From Glebionis coronaria (Eukaryota > Streptophyta > Magnoliopsida > Asterales > Asteraceae), in the NCBI GenBank assembly GCA_025667525.1, contig JANFOE010000570.1:546001-610000 (forward strand): 64,000 nucleotides of DNA, read 5' to 3'. Position numbers and translations under genes: made by a program. The notes beneath the pieces are model-generated. The model saw only the letters and a list, made by a program, of their open reading frames with translations. It was not told where the DNA came from and searched no databases. Below are positions 10,896 through 22,027 of the stretch, piece by piece (position 1 is the stretch's first letter; each line of letters opens with the position of its first letter).

Positions 10896-11209
10896 TGTAA
10901 ATCTTGCTTATGTGTTAGAGAGAGAAAGAGATAGAGAGATGGTGGATTTCACACAAAGCTAGAGAGAGAAAGTAATGTTTACTATGTGAAAAATAATGAA
11001 ACCACACACCCTCTCCATCTAAGGAGAGGGTTTATATACCCAAGCCCTTGTCATGGGCTTGGGCTTACATTTTGGGCCGACCTACACATGTTGTAGGCTA
11101 GGCTTGTTCTTGTTTGATAAATGAAGAAAGTTAACTAAACTACGAGCTATTACATGAACTATCGTTGGAGTGACCGATCCTTCTTAATACGTAAAACGTA
11201 TTTCCAACA
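10896..11209 (-). repeat. E2 3' LTR, inverted relative to the 5' LTR
   Basis: Minus-oriented LTR lacking only its terminal seven bases, which remain at 22021-22027. It ends TTTCCAACA at 11209, next to the polypurine tract complement. With 9731-10052 it forms an inverted repeat with arms of about 314 bp and a spacer of about 840 bp. Confidence 0.92.
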
Positions 11210-11226
11210 ATCTCCCTCTAAGGGAG
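11210..11226 (-). other. E2 polypurine tract (one interruption)
   Basis: In sense orientation TTAGAGGGAGATT, directly before the LTR start. An A interrupts the run of G seen in E1 and E4. Confidence 0.75.
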
Positions 11227-14067
11227 GTCACTCCAAACAAGGGCGTTACCCAAGTTACAATAATAAAATAAACCTAGCATACTATGCTTGTCTTGAGCTC
11301 GTAGTCTTCGTCTTTCTTTTTCTTTTTCTTTTCTGGTGAACATGCTGATGTGATCTTTGATATCAATCTTAAGAATTAATCTCTTGCCTTGATCTCGTGC
11401 ATCCATAACTTGTGATTTTCGCCTCTTCGTGACGCCATGTCCCACATACTTATACCTTCGTAATTCTTGAAAGCTTCAGAGTTTGATACAGCGGAAGACT
11501 TAACTTTTAGGCTTTCTTGAATCAAATGAGATATTAAGTGCATAAAGTATAAGCATGCGGGGACGACTTCTTCTTGGATCCCGCAACGCCACCGTCTTCA
11601 AATGCCGCAACATAAGTAGACACGAACGAAATGGCTTTGAACATTTCATTCTAATTCGGTAGCATTTTACCTCCGGTCGGTGAAGACCGTTGGACGATAT
11701 TAGATATCGTACCCGTGACGGATAGTTTCAATTAAGTAACTTTCTGACAGGATTTCGCGGGTAAACCCGTTCCCTTTATTCGACCGTCCAAAGCTGACTG
11801 CGAACATAAAGAGTGAATCATTTGGATAATAATATCCGCATGATTTGAAGCCGTCAATTCATGTTCCTGGAACAAGTGAAATTCAATTAAGAACCGCACC
11901 ATCGTTGCTTTCCAGTTGTCACGAGCTTGATTCGTATAGAATCTTGCAAGTTACCTACCAAGTGCTGTTTGAGGTTAACACTAGAAGGATTTCCACTCAT
12001 CACCGTCAACACTAAGGTATCACTCTGAGTGTTCTGGCAAGATCATTAAGATATTGCGTAGAGGCCTGGAACGTGTTTAAATTCAGTTAAGAATTAAACA
12101 GCTGTTGCTTTCCAGTTATCACAAGTTTGATTCATAAAGAATCGCACGAGTCACCTACCATGAGCTTTTTGATATTCGCTCAAGAAGGATTTCCATCTTC
12201 ATTGTAAATACTTTTGTATTACTCGGATGTTCAGGCAAGATCATGAAGATTTTGCGTAGGACTCTTAAAATCTTTCTTACTTTTCACAGTGTGTGAAGAA
12301 GCAAGGAAATATGAAAGTGTGTCCTAATGAGATATTTGATGATCTCAAATGGCTCTAGACTCGATCGTGCATTTTGGATTTTAGTGATCGGAGGCTAGAG
12401 AGGAGTGCCACCTTTTCAATACCAATTTATTCGAAGTGAATAAATCAATAGATAATGTGTTGTCTCCGTGTGATTAAAACAAATACCTTTTGAGAGATAT
12501 CTGAGTTAGCTGGGATGGGTTGTGCATTGCATCACTGGGTCCATGATGTCTGTCTTCAATATCGAGAATCATTAAAATGATCTCAATAGCATATGTGTTG
12601 ACCCGGTTTCTGCCTAAAGTTGTAAAGAGGGCTTCTTTCTTTACACCCTTTATCTTTACAATTCTTTTTCATTCTTCAACCCCTTCAATGCTTACCAATA
12701 CGTCATCACTAGCACCTTGTTGTGATTGTTCCAGTGCTAACTTAAGTACTTGGTCGGCATTCAGCTACGTTCACAATCTTTCTCCATCTTTCCTAAGGAC
12801 TACTATTTCTAGCTATGGAATGTCCTTGGGAAGATTCCTCCGGTTCTAGAGAAATCATTGGACTTTAACCTATCCTACCATCCTTATGTCACCACAATCT
12901 TCACCGTCATGAATAGAGATGTTTTGGGTAAGTGTATGTCACCATGAAATCCATTTTGAAGTGCAAATCCATTTTGCTCCCCCTTAACATATGCCACGAT
13001 ATCCGAAAACATTTCGCACATGTCGGGATGAGCTAGCACATTAAGTCAAACCATTTGTGATAATATCCCATATTAAATCATATTTTCTCCCCCATATTAA
13101 AAATATTAACCCAATCGATGTTTTTAATATCAATTGATTTAATGAAGTTTTAACAAAGGTTTTAGGAAGAAAAATGCAAGTCCATTTCATCTTCATGATA
13201 TCAAATGTATGAGATATGATACCGATTTGTAACATGATCACATATTCACCATATTAGAAAAGAATTGACAAGGTTGGACCTGATAGATGAGAACATCATA
13301 TGATAAGATCAAATGGTTCTTGGCAGCATATGTTGGTCGCCTCGTCACGTCTGAAGTCATCTCTTGACACCACATGTACGATTGGTATTGTTGTCTTGAC
13401 ACCAACTTGTGAACTTGGCACGTTCGGCATCAAAGATTCTGAATGCTTGACAATTGCTCCCCCTCAATTGTTGACCCGTGTTCTATCGAAAGAGCTGTAG
13501 TCGTCGGTTGAGTAGTCGCATCGTCGAGTATGTAGATACCAATTGTAGATTGCTATGGTTGTAGAGATGATAGCTTCATAAAAACAAGACTTCTCTTGTT
13601 TTAACAAATAAATGCACTGAAACGTACATATATTTGTGTTAGACCAAGTTATAAAGTAAACTTGATCCCTTACAAGGTTTTAAAGTAAACCTTGCCCGAG
13701 AAAATTAATTCCCGTTGTGAGCCAAAGCTTTCATAAGAAATACTTGACTTTAATATGAAAACCGGGTTGCAGTCAGAAATAACTACAAGCCATTTAGGCA
13801 TGTTTTATGAAATATTTACAACTTTTGTACGAACTCTATTTATGGCGCCGTGTCGATATTAATCAACATTTCTAAGGCCGTAAATATTTTCGTACCAAAA
13901 GACATGCCTTTGAAAAATAAAGTAAAAATATTTTTGGATTTTTATGAATTTTTCAATTTTTATGGTTTTTATATGGTTTTATATTTTTGTATTTTGCTTT
14001 TGTGGATAAAAATATAAACAATATATACAGATGATCACCAAGGATACGGAGAATAGTTTTACCACCA
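11227..14067 (-). other. E2 3' non-coding region
   Basis: About 2.84 kb co-linear with 783-3622 of E1, including the two 200-bp-period repeats (about 11900-12260) and three internal GGGGGAG tracts on the minus strand (12976-12987, 13086-13093, 13456-13464). No supported ORF; short open frames here are not shared between the two copies in a coding-like way. Confidence 0.78.
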
Positions 14068-15252
14068 CTATTCTTTCGCTTCATCTGCTAGTTCCTTAAG
14101 AGTCTCAGGCGAGAAGGTTCTCATTCCTAGCTTGTCGGCCAAAAATTCAATTCGAGCGCGATCTAAAGCCTTCGTGAAAATATCCGCCAATTGATACTCA
14201 GATCGGACAAAGTAAACCTCGATTACTCCATTTTCCACTTGCTCCTTGATGAACTGGTAGCGAATGTCAATATGCTTTGACCGGGAGAATTGAACATTGT
14301 TGCAGCATAAGGCAATTGCACTCTTGTTGTCGCAGTACATCGGAATCTTGTTGAAACCTAGACCATAGTCGGTTAATTGCGATCTCATCCAAAGAATTTG
14401 AGCACAGCAACCGGACATAGCTATGTATTCTGCTTCCGTACTTGAAATTGCAGCGCTTTTCTGCCTTTTCGATGCCCAACTGATTAATCGATCTCCTAGT
14501 AGTTGCAAAGTTCCACTCGTGCTACGCCTTGTATCTTGACAACCCGCGTGATCCGCATCTGCATATGCCATTAGTGTAATAGAAGAGTCCTTCGAATACC
14601 AAAGTCCCCGATTAATGGTTCCTTTAAGATATCGAAAGATCCTTTTAACAGTAGCTAAGTGTAACTCAGTGGGCCTAGTTTGATACCTGGCACACATACA
14701 TATAGCAAACTGAAGATCAGGTCGACTGGCTGTGATATACAGAAGAGTACCGATCATTCCACGATAAAGTGTTGGATCAACGGCAACTCCATGTGGATCT
14801 GCATCAAGCTTAGTTCGTTCCACCATTTGAGTGTCCACGGGGTCGCAAGATTCCATCTTATACTTCTTAAGCGATTCAAGGGCATACTTGGATTGATTGA
14901 TAAAGATGCCTCTGGGACTCTGAGATATCTGAAGACCTAAGAAGAATGATACCTTGCCCATCATTGACATCTTAAACTTGGAAGACATGAGTTTCCCAAA
15001 TTCGTCGGATAAAGTTTGGGTCGAGGCTGCAAATATAATATCATCAACATATATTTGTACCATAATCATATCTTTACCTTGTTTCTGAATGAACAGCGTG
15101 GGATCCACCTTGCCTTTAGCGAAGCCTTGCGTAATGAGGAATTGTGACAAAAGATCATACCATGCGCGAGGAGCTTGCTTCAACCCATAGAGAGCCTTCT
15201 TAAGCTTGTACACATGATTAGGATAATTAGGATTCACAAAACCATCCGGTTG
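14068..15252 (-). CDS. E2 pol, distal part: RT palm to RNase H
   Basis: This reading frame continues the protease-integrase-RT frame after a TAA at 15253-15255. Numbering from the [10 protein letters not shown] start, [12 protein letters not shown] is at residues 17-28 and the RT active site YVDD at 63-66. Further on are CARYQ at 182-186, RNase H aspartates in YADADHAG at 225-232, STEAEY at 266-271 and YCDNKSA at 301-307. The end, [21 protein letters not shown]...ELADEAKE, is the usual Copia C-terminus. In E1 the interrupting codon is CAA, so the stop is one C-to-T change. RT and RNase H otherwise look intact. Role: reverse transcription of the element RNA in cytoplasmic particles. Because of the inversion, this copy has no LTR promoter of its own upstream. 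Confidence 0.93.
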   Translation of the reverse strand, partial: QPDGFVNPNYPNHVYKLKKALYGLKQAPRAWYDLLSQFLITQGFAKGKVDPTLFIQKQGKDMIMVQIYVDDIIFAASTQTLSDEFGKLMSSKFKMSMMGKVSFFLGLQISQSPRGIFINQSKYALESLKKYKMESCDPVDTQMVERTKLDADPHGVAVDPTLYRGMIGTLLYITASRPDLQFAICMCARYQTRPTELHLATVKRIFRYLKGTINRGLWYSKDSSITLMAYADADHAGCQDTRRSTSGTLQLLGDRLISWASKRQKSAAISSTEAEYIAMSGCCAQILWMRSQLTDYGLGFNKIPMYCDNKSAIALCCNNVQFSRSKHIDIRYQFIKEQVENGVIEVYFVRSEYQLADIFTKALDRARIEFLADKLGMRTFSPETLKELADEAKE

Positions 15253-17541
15253 TTAAACATAGACCTCTTCCTTTAGTTCACCATTAAGAAATGCCGTCTT
15301 CACATCCATCTGATAGACGACCATATTCATATGGGCTGCATAAGCGAGGAATAGTCTAATAGCTTCCAAACGGGCAACAGGTGCAAAGGATTCCATAAAG
15401 TCGATGCCCAATAATTGTTTGTATCCACGAGCTACTAGACGAGCTTTGTTATTCAATATTCCGCCTAACTCATCGAGTTTCACCTTGTAAACCCATTTCA
15501 AAGTGAGTAACTGCACTTGATCCGGGCATGGGACAAGTTCCCAAACATCAAGACGTATGAATTCGTTAAGTTCTTCTTGCATAGCTTCTATCCAACAGGA
15601 TTGAGTGAAAGCTTGTTGCCATGTCTTAGGTTCAACTTCAGTGAGAAAAGCATCAAAGTGACAAAACAGTGCACTTTCTTGTAACTGACTTCGTGTGGAT
15701 ACCGGACGATTAGGGTCACCAATAATAGAATCTATAGGATGATCCTTTGTCCACTTGCTGTCATGTTCACGAATCCGTGGATTGGAGTAAACTGTAGAAG
15801 GAGCTTCCTTTGAGGTGGACGACCCGACTTGATTAGGGTCGGGAATAGATACACCAAAGAATGGAAGTTCACGCATTTGAGCGAATTCCAAATCGTGATC
15901 ATCATCATCCTCTTCATCATCAATAGGAATGACATGGGTAGTTGAAACATGTGTTGGTTGAGAATTACTTGTTGAAGGTATATCTTGACCAATTGTTGGT
16001 GCAGATGTATCTGATTGTGCAACGGTTGCTGGAGCGACAACTTCGGTTACCGGAGCTATTACTTCAGGTTCTGGAGCAACGATACTTGGAGGAGTAAAGA
16101 ATTCATCAAAGAATGGTTGAAATAACGTATCCCATTCCTTCCTAGTAGGTGGTGTAAATGATGATGAAGTAAGGTTGTTTGGGACAAGACCAGAACTAAT
16201 ATTACTGGGTCCCATTTCATGAAGTGCGGGTTCAGAGCTGCTTTGCTCAGAAGCCATTGCTGTCAGCTCATCAAAATCAACATTCATAGTTTCGAGGATC
16301 TTGCGAGAGTTACGGTTGTAGATTCGGTATGCCTTCGTTGAGGGTGCGTAACCAATGAAAATACCAATATCAGCCTTTGGTTGAAGTTTTCCCAAATTGT
16401 CACCATCATTATTTGGATAGCAAAGAGAACCAAATACATGAAGATATGATAAATCTGGTACTTTTCCATGGAGAAGCTCATAAGGTGTTTTACCATGGCG
16501 TTTACGAATTAGTGACCGGTTTTGGGTGTACACGGCTGTAGATACTGCTTCTGCCCATAAAAACAATGGAGCCTTTGCGTAAATTAACATCGTTCGAGCA
16601 GCTTCCATAAGTGTGCGATTTCGCCTTTCAACGACACCGTTTTGTTGTGGAGTGCGTGCAACGGATGTTTCATGAGAAATGCCAACTTCTTCATAATAAT
16701 CACGCAAAATTTGATTCACAAATTCGGTTCCATTATCTGTACGAATGCGTCGGACAGTAGTGTTGAGACGCACTTGAATCATCTTGAGAAATCCGATGAT
16801 GAATTTAGATGCCTCATTCTTTGCTTTAAGAAATTTCACCCATGTAAACCGAGAGTAATCATCGACAATGACGAGGATGTACTTTTTGCCACTAAGACTT
16901 TCAACACGCATTGGCCCACAAAGATCCATATGCAAAAGATAAAGTTTCTCCTGGTTGGTGTCTTCCGTCTTGGGTTTGTAAGATTTCTTAGTGCTTTTCC
17001 CCATTGTACACGCGGAACACAAATGATCCTTGTGAAATGAAAGTTTAGGAAGACCACGAACAAGTTCGTTTTTCGCCAAATGATTAATAGCGTCAAAGTT
17101 AAGATGAGATAACCGTCGATGCCATAACCATGACTTAGTCTTCGATGCTTTGGAGAGAAGACATACGGGAGAAGCGGCCATCATGTCTTGTAGAGACAAA
17201 GTATACAAATTATTCCCTCGAGTACCTTTCAATAAATCAACCCCTTCCAAATTACGAATGAAGCAGGTATGCTCTCGAAAAGCAACTTCTAGGTTTGCAT
17301 CACAAAATTGTCCCACAGAAAATAAGTTGTGACCAAGACCTTCCACGTAATACACTCTTGAAATTATAACATTCCCAATATGATATTCACCATAACCCAT
17401 TATCTTTGCAATATGATCATTACCAAATCGAACCGTACCAAGAAACTTGCTGATGAAATTTCTGAGCTGAGAGCGATCTCCGGTCATATGCTTGGAGCAA
17501 CCAGAGTCCAAATACCAGAGAACAATTTGGACCACCTGTTT
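15253..17541 (-). CDS. E2 pol, proximal part: protease, integrase, RT fingers
   Basis: Open from 17541 to a TAA at 15253-15255, with the first possible GTG at 17535 and no upstream ATG in frame. Numbering from that GTG, the protease motif [11 protein letters not shown] is at residues 10-20. The integrase zinc region has H139, H144, C173 and C176. The integrase triad D204, D267, E303 sits in [15 protein letters not shown] and [10 protein letters not shown] low-complexity acidic linker follows, then RT with [17 protein letters not shown]-like and [12 protein letters not shown]. All catalytic residues are present. This frame is minus one relative to gag and overlaps it by 58 bases, so expression needs a frameshift, splicing or re-initiation. 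The final TAA replaces a CAA still seen in E1. Confidence 0.93.
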   Translation of the reverse strand, partial: KQVVQIVLWYLDSGCSKHMTGDRSQLRNFISKFLGTVRFGNDHIAKIMGYGEYHIGNVIISRVYYVEGLGHNLFSVGQFCDANLEVAFREHTCFIRNLEGVDLLKGTRGNNLYTLSLQDMMAASPVCLLSKASKTKSWLWHRRLSHLNFDAINHLAKNELVRGLPKLSFHKDHLCSACTMGKSTKKSYKPKTEDTNQEKLYLLHMDLCGPMRVESLSGKKYILVIVDDYSRFTWVKFLKAKNEASKFIIGFLKMIQVRLNTTVRRIRTDNGTEFVNQILRDYYEEVGISHETSVARTPQQNGVVERRNRTLMEAARTMLIYAKAPLFLWAEAVSTAVYTQNRSLIRKRHGKTPYELLHGKVPDLSYLHVFGSLCYPNNDGDNLGKLQPKADIGIFIGYAPSTKAYRIYNRNSRKILETMNVDFDELTAMASEQSSSEPALHEMGPSNISSGLVPNNLTSSSFTPPTRKEWDTLFQPFFDEFFTPPSIVAPEPEVIAPVTEVVAPATVAQSDTSAPTIGQDIPSTSNSQPTHVSTTHVIPIDDEEDDDDHDLEFAQMRELPFFGVSIPDPNQVGSSTSKEAPSTVYSNPRIREHDSKWTKDHPIDSIIGDPNRPVSTRSQLQESALFCHFDAFLTEVEPKTWQQAFTQSCWIEAMQEELNEFIRLDVWELVPCPDQVQLLTLKWVYKVKLDELGGILNNKARLVARGYKQLLGIDFMESFAPVARLEAIRLFLAYAAHMNMVVYQMDVKTAFLNGELKEEVYV

Positions 17542-20153
17542 TCAATCACAACAGTAGACAATGCATTGGAAACTATTGGTTCCGGAGTGTTAGCAGATAC
17601 AGATATAGAATTATCAGAATTGCTAACATTTGTGAGACCCTTAGATTTCCTGCTTTTTCTAATGGGAGTTTTAGCACTAACAGGTTTTACTGTTCCAACT
17701 TTCTTAGGTTTTGGATTATTCGCGGGCACTACAGTGGGAGTAGACCTATTTAAAGGGCACTTGGTTCCTACCGTAGTGTCGGTATTCCTAGTTAAAGGAC
17801 ACACTTGTGTTTTGGTAGCCTTGGTACTCCTAGTTAAAGGGCACGCTTTCTTCGCTTTAGTAGGAGTGATCCTAGTCAAAGGGCACATATTTCCTACTAT
17901 AGTGAAAGTTCTACCAGTGGGGCGCCACATCCAACCAACTTGGGTTAACACTTTCCCAGTCGGTTTCCATTCTAATCCATTTTTCCGGGCATACATCTCA
18001 TTCACATGGTCAATAAGGCAAGAATCATGACGACTAGAAAACATACATTCATTGCAATTCCAACATTTCAAATTAGAATTCATAGTAGGCTTAGAACGCT
18101 GCACAACCGCAGAGCCTTTAGGTTTAGCTACATGATTCTTTTTATTCAAAACAGAAATAACATTCCTAGGATGGGCTTCTACTTTCTTCGTCACTTGACT
18201 ACTAGATGGGGGCAAGATCCTATCAGTCTTCTTGTTTCTCTTAAGCTTAGATCTTTGAGCCTTAGTAGTGGTGCTTACTCCTGTAGAAGGCAACACGGGA
18301 ATATTAGAAGCTGGTTTTGATTCCGCCTTATCTTTAGTGACCAATGTTTGAGAAGATTTAGTCCTAGGGCCCTGGTTAAGTGGTGTGACGGCTATTAGGT
18401 TCCTTTTGATTGCACTAAAGGACGAAGCTGAGATAGTGGCTGCGTTATCCACAACATTCTTACCTTTTAGAGTACGAAGTGTTTCCTTTAACTCAGCCAA
18501 GACCAGATTTTTATCACAAATTTGTTCCCTCAAATCAGATATTTCCACCGACTTTCGATTCAATTGTTCAATCAATGATTGATTCTGTGCAGTTGTATCA
18601 ACACATGCGGGCTGTACTGAATCGAAGAGTCGTGTATTTTTCTGTTTTAAGTTATCAACTTTGGACAAAATCTTGGAAACTCGATTATCTAGATCAAGTC
18701 TAAAATTCTCAGCGGCCTCAAGTACGTTCACACAGTTAAGCTCCTTGGATTTCTCTATTTCTATCGGCAAAGAGTTAGCAACTTTGTCACTTGGCTGACG
18801 CTGTTTTGATTGTAAATTCAATCGAAAATTCTTTTCAAAATTTGCATCATCGATATTAACACCTTCGAATGACGTTTCAAAGATTTCTTGAATAAATTGT
18901 TGCTTGCATTCAAGCGAAATACAATGTGTTTGAATCTCATCAAAACGTTTTGAAAGCGAAGAATATGAATCTTGAAGCTTTAAAAATTCAGCGTCAGATT
19001 CGTGACAAGTACTATCTACCACATTATCCACAGATTCAACATTATGCACAATAGAATCATTATCAACACTTGTATTCACACAGACAGAAACTATATCATG
19101 AGACATCACTTGATTCAGAAGCAGATCATTATGGCGTGAAACCCGTTCTATTTCAAGTAAACTGTTTTCATAAGCATCTTCCATTTCATTGAAAACACGT
19201 CTAACTTCTTCTATTTCCAAAAACAAATCTTGATCAATATTACGAAGACAAGCTTTAACATTCTTTACAAACGGAACAATTTCATCTCGAAACGCAGCTC
19301 TAGTGTGCTCAAAGTTCCATTCACCTTCCGTTATGGCCGTGGCCGTCGTACGTTCCAAAATGACCTTGTCAAAATCGGCTAAGTGTTGGTGAACCGTATT
19401 TAAGTTAACGGACGCCTTAATTACCGGTGGAATTAACTTCGTTAAATCCTTTTTGACGAGTGTGGGAGACGTACTAGGAAGATTTTCATTTGACAAACTT
19501 TGGGGCACAAGAACTGTTAATTCTGCTAATTCCTCTTGTAAGCGAATACGTGTCTTTTTCGAAAATTGATCTTTGTTATGTTGATCATAATCAATTGTAT
19601 GGAATTTTGAAAGCATTTTAGAATGAGTTTCATCCCCAAGTGATTGTGTCTCCTCAGTACTACGAACAAAAGGTGCTTCTTTCGATTTGCCAATTATGGT
19701 CATATCATAAAGACCGGGAATATATTCCTGAGCTTGTTTTGCATAACCAGGATTAGGTGGTAAATCTTGAAGACGCTTAAGTTCGAATTCTTTAAATGAT
19801 TTAGTTAAAAGATGAACCTTTTCTGTGGAAGCGTATTGTTTTAAAAGCTGTTGTTCTTTGAATTTAAGAAGTTTGGTAGCATTAATTTCCGATTCAACCT
19901 TTTTAGACTCGAGAGTTTCGAAATCCATTTTAAGTTTCTGAAAATCATTGACAACCGACTCTTTTTCTTTTAATTCATTGGAAAGATTAGCTTTTAATGA
20001 TTCTATTTCTTTCAAGTGTACAATCTTTTCAAAACGAAATTGGTCAAATTCAGAACATGTTATTTTCTCTTCTTGAGGGACCATTTCAAAAGTTTTGACC
20101 TTTTCTTTATGCAACGCAAGCTCAGCAGTTAGGGTGGAATTCGTATCTACGGA
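17484..20153 (-). CDS. E2 gag, coiled-coil and Cys/His part
   Basis: Same frame as the upstream gag ORF after its TAA; opens [11 protein letters not shown] at 20114 and runs 876 residues. It is rich in E, K and L with heptad-like spacing ([33 protein letters not shown]), indicating extended coiled coils. Near its C-terminus is [16 protein letters not shown] (18018-18065, spacing C-x2-C-x2-C-x5-H-D-x-C). After that come repeated basic segments such as [13 protein letters not shown] and MCPLTR. It stops at TGA 17484-17486, past the protease frame's opening. Long coiled-coil Gag extensions are a hallmark of Sireviruses. The function of the Cys/His segment is not known to me; metal binding is a guess. 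Confidence 0.85.
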   Translation of the reverse strand, partial: SVDTNSTLTAELALHKEKVKTFEMVPQEEKITCSEFDQFRFEKIVHLKEIESLKANLSNELKEKESVVNDFQKLKMDFETLESKKVESEINATKLLKFKEQQLLKQYASTEKVHLLTKSFKEFELKRLQDLPPNPGYAKQAQEYIPGLYDMTIIGKSKEAPFVRSTEETQSLGDETHSKMLSKFHTIDYDQHNKDQFSKKTRIRLQEELAELTVLVPQSLSNENLPSTSPTLVKKDLTKLIPPVIKASVNLNTVHQHLADFDKVILERTTATAITEGEWNFEHTRAAFRDEIVPFVKNVKACLRNIDQDLFLEIEEVRRVFNEMEDAYENSLLEIERVSRHNDLLLNQVMSHDIVSVCVNTSVDNDSIVHNVESVDNVVDSTCHESDAEFLKLQDSYSSLSKRFDEIQTHCISLECKQQFIQEIFETSFEGVNIDDANFEKNFRLNLQSKQRQPSDKVANSLPIEIEKSKELNCVNVLEAAENFRLDLDNRVSKILSKVDNLKQKNTRLFDSVQPACVDTTAQNQSLIEQLNRKSVEISDLREQICDKNLVLAELKETLRTLKGKNVVDNAATISASSFSAIKRNLIAVTPLNQGPRTKSSQTLVTKDKAESKPASNIPVLPSTGVSTTTKAQRSKLKRNKKTDRILPPSSSQVTKKVEAHPRNVISVLNKKNHVAKPKGSAVVQRSKPTMNSNLKCWNCNECMFSSRHDSCLIDHVNEMYARKNGLEWKPTGKVLTQVGWMWRPTGRTFTIVGNMCPLTRITPTKAKKACPLTRSTKATKTQVCPLTRNTDTTVGTKCPLNRSTPTVVPANNPKPKKVGTVKPVSAKTPIRKSRKSKGLTNVSNSDNSISVSANTPEPIVSNALSTVVIENRWSKLFSGIWTLVAPSI

Positions 20154-21998
20154 TTATCTGAGGGCCATATGCATTTGATCAATAATATGTTTAGGCACCA
20201 TGACCAAATCATGTTGAGCATAAGATTCCATACCCGTCGTAGCATTTGGTTGAGGTTCACTCAAATGTGTTGGATTGGGTACCACATCATTTGAGTTACT
20301 AGTCCCCGAATGCTGTTCGAGGTTGTCATTTTCATGCCCAACTTGATGTTGGTTATCATCAATATTATTAGATGTGGTTGGTACCTCACTGATGACATCA
20401 GAACCGTAGTGAGAGAGATTAGCAACGAGAGCAGCTTGGGCAGAGTGAATGTCATCACAATCCGAATCGTATGCATCAAGATCGTCCGCTTGATAAGCTG
20501 CATTAGAAGTGGAGACGACTGCAATGCCTTCAGTATCTGCTGCCCCTGGGTCTGCAAGAAATGCTAACTCCTCTGAATCCAAAATCTTCCCCTTAGACTG
20601 AGCATCAACCAAATACATCTTCTCACGAAACCATGCATCATCCCTCCTCCTTTTCGGCTGAGTGCATTCCCTAGCCATATGACCTTGTCCTCGGCAATTG
20701 TAGCAAGTCACAACCTTTTTAGGACCACTAGGACTTCCATTTCCATTAGCTTGAGAATTCACAGCTTGATTGTTCCCAGTCCTTGTAGGAGGTCCATATG
20801 AATTTTGCCTTCCCTGAATAGGTTGCACCATCACTTGACCATCTTGAACAGTGGCTTGTTGTCGAGGATTTGATGAGGTGCGGAGCTGATTGTTTGTTGG
20901 TGGAAATCCTCTAGTTGCAACAAGTTTTGACAAGTAGGCTGTGAGATGGTTTAGAACATCAGCTGGCGTATCATTTGGTGTAAAGACCGGTGCTTCGATT
21001 GGTGGAAGTTCATTAGAGTAGAAAGCTTGTGCTGGTTGTGCTTCAATTGGAAAATATCCTTGCTGAGGAGTATAGCCCAATGGAGAGGTGTTGGCTTGTG
21101 ATGGTGATGTCTGATATGGTGGTTGCTGTGGAAAAGATTGTTGATGAACACCTTGTTGAAATGCTTGCTGTGGCATCACTAGTGGTGGATAAGATGGTTG
21201 CTGTGGTTGCTGATAGTTGTGTGGTGGTGTCTGCTGCAAGTATGATGGTTGCTGATAAGTATAAGCCATGTTTTGTTGGGAAGCATACATTGCAAGTGGA
21301 TCATGAACTTGAGGTGTAGACAACCGAGCCTCGATCACATGGCATTCGTGTTGTTGAAGAAAGGCTTGAAGTTGATCCACATTGGTGTTATGCAAGTCCT
21401 TAGCCAATTTAACATCCGTCACGTATTTTTTCCATTCTGAAGGAAGAGTGTTCAAATACTTGGTGTTCAATTGAAAGGTAGGAATTGTCATGCCATAGAT
21501 ATTGAGCTCATTCAAAAATAGGGTAAATCTCAGATAGTAATCATTGAGAGTCTCCCCTGGCACATAGGCAAACTTATCAAAAGTATCATAAAGCTTACAC
21601 TCTCGTTCTTGTTTAGTTAACGAGGTGCCTTGCATTAGAACCCGAATTCTATCCCATAACTCTTTGGCAACTTTGTGTTTGCTGACGAGTTTGTAGACAT
21701 CTGGAGGAAGGGCTTGGAGAATGATGTTTGTAGCATACTTATCACATTTATCTTGAATCTTCATATCTCCAGTCAACTCACCCGTTGTGCGAGGACGAGT
21801 AGTCGTACCTTCCGTCACTGTACCATAATCTAATGGTCCATTGAGCACCGATGCCCAAATGAGATGTCCATTCTCCTTGTTCAACATATAAAGTTCCATT
21901 CGGGAAGCCCATTCCTCATACATAGTCTTCACCAACATTGGTGGACGATTATCCGTACCCGAGAGGATGGACTTATCCGTAAGAGATGTGTACTCCAT
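20154..21998 (-). CDS. E2 gag, N-terminal part with CCHC zinc knuckle
   Basis: Starts at ATG 21998 (MEYTSLTDKSILSGTDNRPP), right after the leader, and runs 614 residues to TAA at 20154-20156. Residues about 30-230 form the Copia UBN2/Retrotran_gag capsid-like region (LTKQERECKLYDTFDKFAYV, LNDYYLRF). A long Q/P/Y-rich linker follows (QQPPYQTSPSQ). The zinc knuckle CYNCRGQGHMAREC is near residues 429-442, followed by an acidic stretch. The stop is CAA to TAA compared with E1 (RQSVDM). The product packages element RNA into cytoplasmic particles. With the stop, a shortened Gag lacking the coiled coil would be made. Confidence 0.92.
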   Translation of the reverse strand: MEYTSLTDKSILSGTDNRPPMLVKTMYEEWASRMELYMLNKENGHLIWASVLNGPLDYGTVTEGTTTRPRTTGELTGDMKIQDKCDKYATNIILQALPPDVYKLVSKHKVAKELWDRIRVLMQGTSLTKQERECKLYDTFDKFAYVPGETLNDYYLRFTLFLNELNIYGMTIPTFQLNTKYLNTLPSEWKKYVTDVKLAKDLHNTNVDQLQAFLQQHECHVIEARLSTPQVHDPLAMYASQQNMAYTYQQPSYLQQTPPHNYQQPQQPSYPPLVMPQQAFQQGVHQQSFPQQPPYQTSPSQANTSPLGYTPQQGYFPIEAQPAQAFYSNELPPIEAPVFTPNDTPADVLNHLTAYLSKLVATRGFPPTNNQLRTSSNPRQQATVQDGQVMVQPIQGRQNSYGPPTRTGNNQAVNSQANGNGSPSGPKKVVTCYNCRGQGHMARECTQPKRRRDDAWFREKMYLVDAQSKGKILDSEELAFLADPGAADTEGIAVVSTSNAAYQADDLDAYDSDCDDIHSAQAALVANLSHYGSDVISEVPTTSNNIDDNQHQVGHENDNLEQHSGTSNSNDVVPNPTHLSEPQPNATTGMESYAQHDLVMVPKHIIDQMHMALR

Positions 21999-22004
21999 TT
22001 TAAT

Positions 22005-22027
22005 AAGTTAAGATTTACAAACTTACA
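22005..22027. other. E2 right inversion junction and LTR remnant
   Basis: TAAGTTAAGATTTACAA is the complement of the pre-gag leader. AAGATTTACAA (22010-22020) is also the last common sequence of the LTR end, and the final ACTTACA corresponds to the LTR's terminal TCCTACA. The switch from inverted leader to plus-oriented LTR end therefore lies inside this 11-bp repeat. Confidence 0.85.

Larger units (their letters stand above)
9731..22027. mobile_element. E2: young SIRE-like Copia element with an internal inversion
   Basis: 12,297 bp bounded by the GGTAC duplication. The left end is a normal plus-strand order of LTR (9731-10052), primer-binding site and leader repeats. At about 10,894-10,905 the leader runs into an LTR in the opposite orientation, and polypurine tract, pol and gag all follow on the minus strand up to 22,020. 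Only seven bases of plus-oriented LTR end (ACTTACA, usual TCCTACA) remain at the right. Both junctions fall in an 11-bp inverted repeat, TTGTAAATCTT / AAGATTTACAA, found just before the gag ATG and near the LTR terminus. The simplest reading is one inversion of 10,897-22,020. The LTRs look identical over 314 bp. Coding regions carry only two nonsense codons. Confidence 0.9.

Noticed and set aside
9731..11209. A standalone solo-LTR pair or a foldback transposon
   Set aside because: The left LTR has its own primer-binding site and leader, the inverted LTR has its own polypurine tract and pol, and one GGTAC duplication encloses all of it.
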